Shown here one piece after another: positions 58,751 through 64,000 of a stretch of 64,000 nucleotides of DNA. How positions within the stretch are numbered: position 1 is the first letter of the stretch; the number at the start of each line of letters is the position of its first letter. The notes beneath the pieces were generated by a model. The model was not told the DNA's origin. It searched no databases and was given only the letters and a program-made list of their open reading frames with translations. The DNA lies in assembly GCF_018446385.1 (NCBI RefSeq), contig NC_056004.1:24062492-24126491 (forward strand), in the 5' to 3' direction. The position numbers and the translations under genes were made by a program. This DNA is from Zingiber officinale (lineage: Eukaryota > Streptophyta > Magnoliopsida > Zingiberales > Zingiberaceae).

Positions 58751-60015
58751 GAGAGTTTTATAGGATTGAGTACCCTTAAACTCGGCCGGGCTTTGCTCAA
58801 TCGAGCACACACAAGAAGCTTTATATTCAATCGACCTTCACCCGACCACTTATATATTAAGAATCTTATGAAGTTAAGTATCTCTAGGCCGACCCGGGCT
58901 ATGCTCGATCGGGTGTTCATAGAGAATCTTACATTCATTCAACCTTTGCCCAGCTGAACGTGTATTGAGAACTATGTAAGTTTAAGTATCTCTGGGCTCG
59001 TCCGGGCTATGCCCCGCCAAGTGTTCACAAAGAATCTTAGGTTCATTCAGCTTTTATCCGGTCGAACACATATCAAGAACTATAGAAGGTTAAGTGTCTC
59101 TGGGCCCGTCCGGGCTATGTCCGGCCTGGTGTTCACAAAGAAGCTTAGGCTCGTTTAGTTTTTACCCGGTCGAACGCGTATCAAGAACTATAGAAGATTA
59201 AGTATATCTGAGCTCGCCCGGGCTATGCCCGGTTGAGTGTTCACAGAGAATTTTACGTTCGTTCAGCCTTTACTCAGTCGAACGCGTATCAAGAACTATA
59301 GAAGATTAAGTATCTCTGGACCCGTCAGGGCTATGCCCAGCCGGGTGTTCACAGAGAATCTTATATTCGTTTAGCCTTTACCCAATCGAACACGTATCAA
59401 GAACTATAGAAGATTAAGTATCTCTAGGTCTGCCCGGGCTATGCTCGACCGGATGTTCACAAAGAATCTTACGTTTAATCGGTCCTTATCTAACCGCTCG
59501 TATCTTAGGAACCTGACCAAGTTAAGCGTCTTTAGGCTCGGTCGACCTTTCTCGGTCGAGCATATATAGAGAACCCTACATTTTGGCCGGTCTCCCTTCA
59601 GCCGTTCGTATATTAAAGAATTTACAAGATTGGATGCTTTTTGTCCCGGCCAGACTTATGTCCATCCAGGTGCATACATAGAGTCCTTGGGTCGGTCGGC
59701 CTTTACGTGGCCCTTTGTATGATACGAACTTGATAAGGCTAAGTATCTTTGGACCTGACCGATCTTTCTTGTCTGGGCCTATGCAGAGAGCCTTGTATTC
59801 GGTCATCCATCACCCGACTGATCATACGTTATAGACTAGATAAGGCTAAGTATCTTTGGGCCCGACCGGTCTTTCCCGTCCGGGCCTATGCAGAGAACCT
59901 TGTATTTGGTCGGCCATCACCTGGCCGATCATACATTATTAACTAAATAAGGCTTAGCATCTCTAGGCCCGGTCGGTCTTTCTCCTCCGGGTGTATGCAA
60001 AGAGCCTTATGCTCG
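58751..60015 (+). repeat. Tandem array, 108-bp unit
   Basis: About ten or eleven units containing AAGAACTATAGAAG, TTAAGTATCTCTGG, CCGGGCTATGCCC and GTGTTCACA. The word GAAC(T/C) recurs at 58969, 59077, 59185, 59293, 59401 and 59509, exactly 108 bp apart. Later units diverge. Confidence 0.88.
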
Positions 60016-60119
60016 ACTAGGTTTGGGCGGCACCCCATCATCTTGACTTTGGCTTCCACGTTACTTGAAGGACTCGCTCACCATAATCTGTATCAATATC
60101 CTATGTTGTTTTTTTATTA

Positions 60120-61240
60120 AAAGGGTGGCCCACCTCCATGTATAATTACCCAACTACCCTCCGCTATATAGTAGAAGCTTATTATCATTATTATCTCTCT
60201 CCTATTTCTTCCTTGTCTAAATCGACGTATTATAATAGCTATGAACCTGCGATTGCTACACAGTTGTAATAGTTACGATTTCATAGCTGCTACAATTGAG
60301 CTGTCATATAATTGTAGTAGCTACGGCTTCATAGTTATTTTAACTGAGTTGTCATACATTTATAGTAGCTATGCCTTCATAACTACTACAACTGAGCTAT
60401 CGCATAGTTGTAGTAGTTATAGTTCCAAAGTTGTTATAATATGATTTTTTTTAAGATTAAAATTGTTCAAAGCCTCTGAAAATGATTTAAATGATATTTT
60501 TGAATCTAAAATCTGCCCGTTACGAGTTCCATCTCATAGCTAGTTGTAGATTTCTGAATGAGCTTCAATTTGATATATTGTGCGTTATATGGTTCAACTT
60601 AAGTCAAAAGTTATGGTCTCTCAAATTTAGGATTTAACTTCATGTTGTAGCAGCTACGAAATACAATTTAACTGCCATGTATTCATAGTAGCTACGGTTT
60701 CATAGTTGCTATAAGATGAATGCTAAACCCTAAATTTTGAGAGGTCAAAAAATTTTTAAGACAAATTGTAAAGAGCTTCAAACGATATTTTTTGAGTTTG
60801 AAACTAGATTGTTACAAGTTTTACCTTATAACTAATTGTAGATTTCTGAACGAGCTTCGATTTAATATATTGTATATCTCGTGGTTCAACCTGAGTAAAA
60901 AAATTATAACATCTTAAAATTTATATGTTGTAGTAGCTACGGTTTAATAACTATTACACAATTGTAGCAACTATGATTTCGTAGTTGTTTCAACGTGAAT
61001 GCTAAATCCTAAACTTTGAGAGATTATAACTTCTGACTCGAGTTAAATAACAAGACGCATAATATATTAAACTAAAGATTGTTCTGAGATCTACAACTAA
61101 TTATAGGATAGAGTCCATAATAGTCGGGTTTCAAACTAAAAAAAATATCATTTCAATTTTTTTAAGAGACTTTAAACAATTTTTTTTTTCAGGTTATAAC
61201 AACTATAATGTCCTAATTAGTTTAGAATTTAGATAGAAGA
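60120..61240. repeat. Block of three related copies, two direct and one inverted
   Basis: A segment with AGTTGTAGATTTCTGAA and TTCAATTTGATATATTG occurs at 60477-60632, again directly at about 60735-60925, and inverted at 61009-61162. Between and before them are many TAGTAGCTACGG / CATAGTTGCTA words (60225-60440). The outer inverted pair could form a hairpin with arms of about 150 bp, as in foldback or MULE-type elements. No transposase is seen. Confidence 0.65.
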
Positions 61241-61313
61241 TAAATAATACTTAAGAATAACTATGTTATTTTAAAGGACATGTGCGTCTTTTATAAAAAA
61301 AAAAATTAAAGTG

Positions 61314-61316
61314 GAA

Positions 61317-61339
<23 letters not shown>
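61314..61339. repeat. (TA)n microsatellite
   Basis: Uninterrupted TA run between the two inverted-repeat structures. Confidence 0.85.
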
Positions 61340-61351
<12 letters not shown>

Positions 61352-61383
61352 ATTTAGGATTTGAAAAAAAAATAGGATGCCAT

Positions 61384-61783
61384 TTAACCTGACTTCAAAT
61401 CTCCTGTCCCCAATATTATCTGTCTCCGTATCCTACTCATCGTCCCAGTTCATCATCGGCGGCCTCTAGCCGTCGTCCCGACCAACACTATAATCCTTAG
61501 GGAAGGTGAACCCAAGGGAGTCGCCATCTGCACGATCAGCGTCGGAATTCGACAGAATCTGAGCAGATTTTCCTTTGCCGTCAATCTGAGCCCTTGCTCA
61601 GATCCGGGAGAATTCCGGCGCCGATCGTGCCGATGACGACCTCCTTGAGTACCTTCTCCAAGGGTTATAGTGTTGATCGGGATGACAGTCGGAGGCCGTT
61701 GATGATGGATTGGGACGATGAGTGAGACACGAGGACAGGTGATATTAAGGATAGAAGATTTGAACTAGTTTAACCTACGTATT
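61384..61783. repeat. Long imperfect inverted repeat (foldback or MITE-like)
   Basis: Left arm landmarks (CTCATCGTCCCA, CATCATCGGCGGCCTC, AACACTATAA, CGGAATTC) return in reverse complement and reverse order in the right arm (GGGACGATGAG, GAGGCCGTTGATGATGG, TTATAGTGTT, GAATTCCG). Arms are about 190 bp, centre near 61580. Composition is GC-rich against AT-rich flanks. A transcript would fold into a long hairpin. No terminal duplication was found. Confidence 0.8.
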
Positions 61784-63153
61784 TTTTATGTTAAAATAAT
61801 GGAAAAGAGCCGGTCAATAGAGGGAAGGCCTGAAGTCATAGACGACTCGTCTTAGTAATGCATAGACAACCTGAAATATAACAGGCCAAGAGGCAAATAG
61901 TCAAATTATTATTATTTTTAATTTTTTTTCCATATGCACTGATTCTGTCAGCAGAAGAAGAAATTAAAAAAAAAAATCGTACCACTCACTGGATATTAAA
62001 TTTTAATTTTGATCCTATAAAATTTTTTATCAATCACAATCAACAAGTACTCAGAATGGATGACTTATCCATCTATAAAAAAAAAATCATCCTAAATACT
62101 TGAAAAACATCATTTAAAGCATCATTAAACAACATAATCCACGTTGAAATCGAACAAATCTTCGTTCAATATATTATGGAGGTTCTTAGACAATTTTTGA
62201 AGGCATATAAATTGTACTTTGAATAAAGTATTGAAAATTTGACAATTATCAAAAAAAGTAATGCTAAGCTTTAGAAACCACGGCGTAGCCATGAGAAAGC
62301 ACGTGCTTAAGTAACCAGCCACCATCTTAAAGGAACACTAACACACCTTCTTAAAACACGAGTAGAATATGGTAAAGAGTACAATTATTTAGTTTAGGAT
62401 CTATTTAAAGTGAAACACTTGCCCCGATAGGGTGATAGGGTGTTGCGGTTAAGTCCAATGATAAATTAGGTATATGAAATTTGAGATTCAATTATAGTAT
62501 ATTATAGAAGATTTTTTTTTCATTGGATAGTAAATCCGAGAATATTTGCAGTTAGGATATGTCTCCATATGTGCTTTCTTAATTTACTCTGATAGTGAAT
62601 AAAATTTTTTGATAAGATCAAATTAATCATCCTCAATTTACCCTCTAGTGCTTTTCAAATTCTAATATATTTAAAAATTTTCTTAAAACTCTAGTTTTCA
62701 AATTTTAAAATAATTTGACAATTTTTTTCCAGAAAATTCATAACTTCACGTATTTTTAGAAGTTCATTTAAAAAATTAAACAGTTAAACTTCAAAATATT
62801 TTATTAAAAAATATATATATTTTTAACTATATATATATTTAAAATTCTAAGTGTTATTTAAAAATTGTTCCACATACTTCTAATTGCATAAAAATATTTT
62901 TTTTCTTAACTACTTAATAATGTTTTTCACTCCTACTAATTCCTAATGTATGTGAAAAGGAGAAAGAATAATATTAAAAGTTAAAGTTCCCTATGACCTT
63001 AATTTTAAGAGGAGAAATTAAGTTAAGAGGGAACATTTCTTCTATTTAGCTTATTTGCTTTATATATATTTCTTCTATTTAGCTTATTTGCTTTATATAT
63101 ACTTTATAATTACTTAACTTTGAACTATTTGTAATTATAAAAAAGGAAAAAAT
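61784..63153. other. AT-rich intergenic DNA, no gene seen
   Basis: No supported gene. A minus-strand frame at 62125-62325 (66 codons) has no recognised relatives. A direct duplication TTCTTCTATTTAGCTTATTTGC lies at 63038 and 63070. Confidence 0.55.
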
Positions 63154-64000
63154 TACTGGTGCTGAGAGCACAAGAAAATTAAACATAGTTTTGATGTTGG
63201 CAAAAATTTAAAGTTAAAGTTAATTGTTATCTAATGAGCTTAACTAAGTGTGTAGGAAAGTTTTAGTTGAGGCTAGGCAAAGAAGTCCTGATTGAGTGAA
63301 TTATGCAAGAAGTTATGGTCAAGTGGATCGGGCAAGAAGTCCTAGTTGAGTGGATTGGGTAAAAGTATTGGCAGATCGAGGGCATCAGGTAGAAACTCTA
63401 GAGGTCGAAGACACTAGGTGGAAAGCCCTGGGGGCGTGGACACTAAGCAGAAGTCTAGGCGGGTCGAAGAAGTCTAGGTAGGTCGAGTACTAGATGTCTA
63501 GCGGGAAGTCTTGAAGGTTAAGATCAGATGCTGAGCAAAAGTCCAAATAGATTTGAAGGACTGGATGTTTAGTAAACAAGTAATCTCTCCTGAGAGAAAT
63601 GAGGACGGATTCCTTTGAAGGGAATAGTAAACGTCAGTTCAACTTAGGGTTTCAACAAAATCCAAAAGTCAAAACTATTTTACATATGTTTTATATGCTT
63701 GTGTGCTAACTCTATGTTTTAGAGACATATGTAGATCTTCAAATTCCATAAGCATGACCACCGACATAGCTTGATTCTGAGTTTCGAATCTAAAGGTATG
63801 ACTTCAGGAAGATTGTTGCGTCAAACAGTAGATTGGGCGCACCCTAGGATGATTGGAGGCATCTTGGATGGTTAGAGGCACCTCGGATGCTTGGAAGCAT
63901 CCCGAAACAACCAGGGTGCCCTGAAACTAGAAAATTATCAAGTTAATCGAATAAGCTTCATTGAAGGTGCCCTGGGTTGATCCGAGGCACCTCGGATACC
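63154..64000 (+). repeat. Partial LTR at the right window edge
   Basis: Starts TACTGGTGCTGAGAGCAC and continues with TTTTGATGTTGGCAAAA and TGAGCTTAACTAAGTGTGTAGG, parallel to the head of the LTR at 21117 (TATTGGTGCGGTTAGCAC, TTTTGATGAATGACAAA, GTGTGCAGG). It contains AAGTCCTAGTTGAGTGGATT and AGGCACCTCGGAT repeats. It is cut by the window end, so whether an element follows is unknown. Confidence 0.6.

Larger units (their letters stand above)
57873..60095 (+). mobile_element. Solo LTR with expanded tandem repeats
   Basis: 2223 bp, ends TGATCC..GTATCA, flanked by ATATA (57868-57872) and ATATC (60096-60100). It shares its head and the CCGACATTCAAGTCAGT segment with the solo LTR in RBR intron 5, so both are one family. 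The extra length is mostly the 54-bp and 108-bp arrays. No coding region or PBS is seen. Confidence 0.72.

Noticed and set aside
62125-62325. Minus-strand 66-residue ORF
   Set aside because: Unrecognised, short and without context. It could be a gene fragment but nothing supports it.

Overview
This is nuclear DNA of a flowering plant, probably a monocot; I cannot fix the species. Evidence: genes with many GT-AG introns, a RETINOBLASTOMA-RELATED gene of plant type, plant LTR retrotransposons of several lineages, and a Cassandra TRIM carrying 5S rRNA sequence. The left half (1-34.4 kb) is almost entirely nested retrotransposons. The right half (36.8-56 kb) is a small gene island, followed by repeats to the end.

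Layout, left half. A copia-type element on the minus strand (LTR about 11679-12683, gag 11606-10507, continuing at 569-1) is split by a GC-rich repeat (570-760 and 10194-10506). That repeat is split by a Ty3/gypsy Tat-lineage element, 'Tat-A' (761-10188, 5-bp target duplication AATAA). Tat-A is a deletion derivative: a third copy of its own LTR (2191-3573) lies where the 3' part of gag, protease and RT should be. That LTR is itself split by a Cassandra TRIM (2648-3270). After a gap comes a second, related Tat element, 'Tat-B' (14859-34360), with decayed gag-PR-RT-RH-aRH-INT. It is interrupted by a 7.9-kb non-autonomous LTR element (21117-29029, target duplication GTCTT) and by a solo LTR (29613-30656, TTGA). 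Both Tat elements carry, between integrase and 3' LTR, a long gene on the opposite strand. It has two short introns in matching places, a TATA-like box upstream and a coiled-coil C-terminus; it resembles the 'putative gypsy-type transposon' (PF04195) proteins.

Layout, right half. Four host genes are readable: a 13-exon HGSNAT-like membrane acyltransferase (37014-41158, +); a coiled-coil USO1-like/BRANCHLESS TRICHOME-type protein (42976-45016, +); an 18-exon RETINOBLASTOMA-RELATED gene (46340-54143, +; 1008 residues as modelled); and a small heavy-metal-associated (HMA) domain protein (55216-55950, -; 160 residues). A broken RRM fragment lies at 45322-45444. A 1.48-kb solo LTR sits in RBR intron 5. 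A longer relative (57873-60095), expanded by 54-bp and 108-bp tandem repeats, lies beyond the HMA gene. Two inverted-repeat structures follow (60.1-61.2 kb and 61.38-61.78 kb), and an LTR fragment runs off the right edge.

The host genes are unrelated in function and do not form a cluster. The most unusual content is in the transposable elements: the spliced antisense gene conserved in two Tat elements, the AT-rich gag-only LTR element, and the tandem-expanded solo LTR. All exon models come from reading frames and splice sites only; no transcript or homology search was available.
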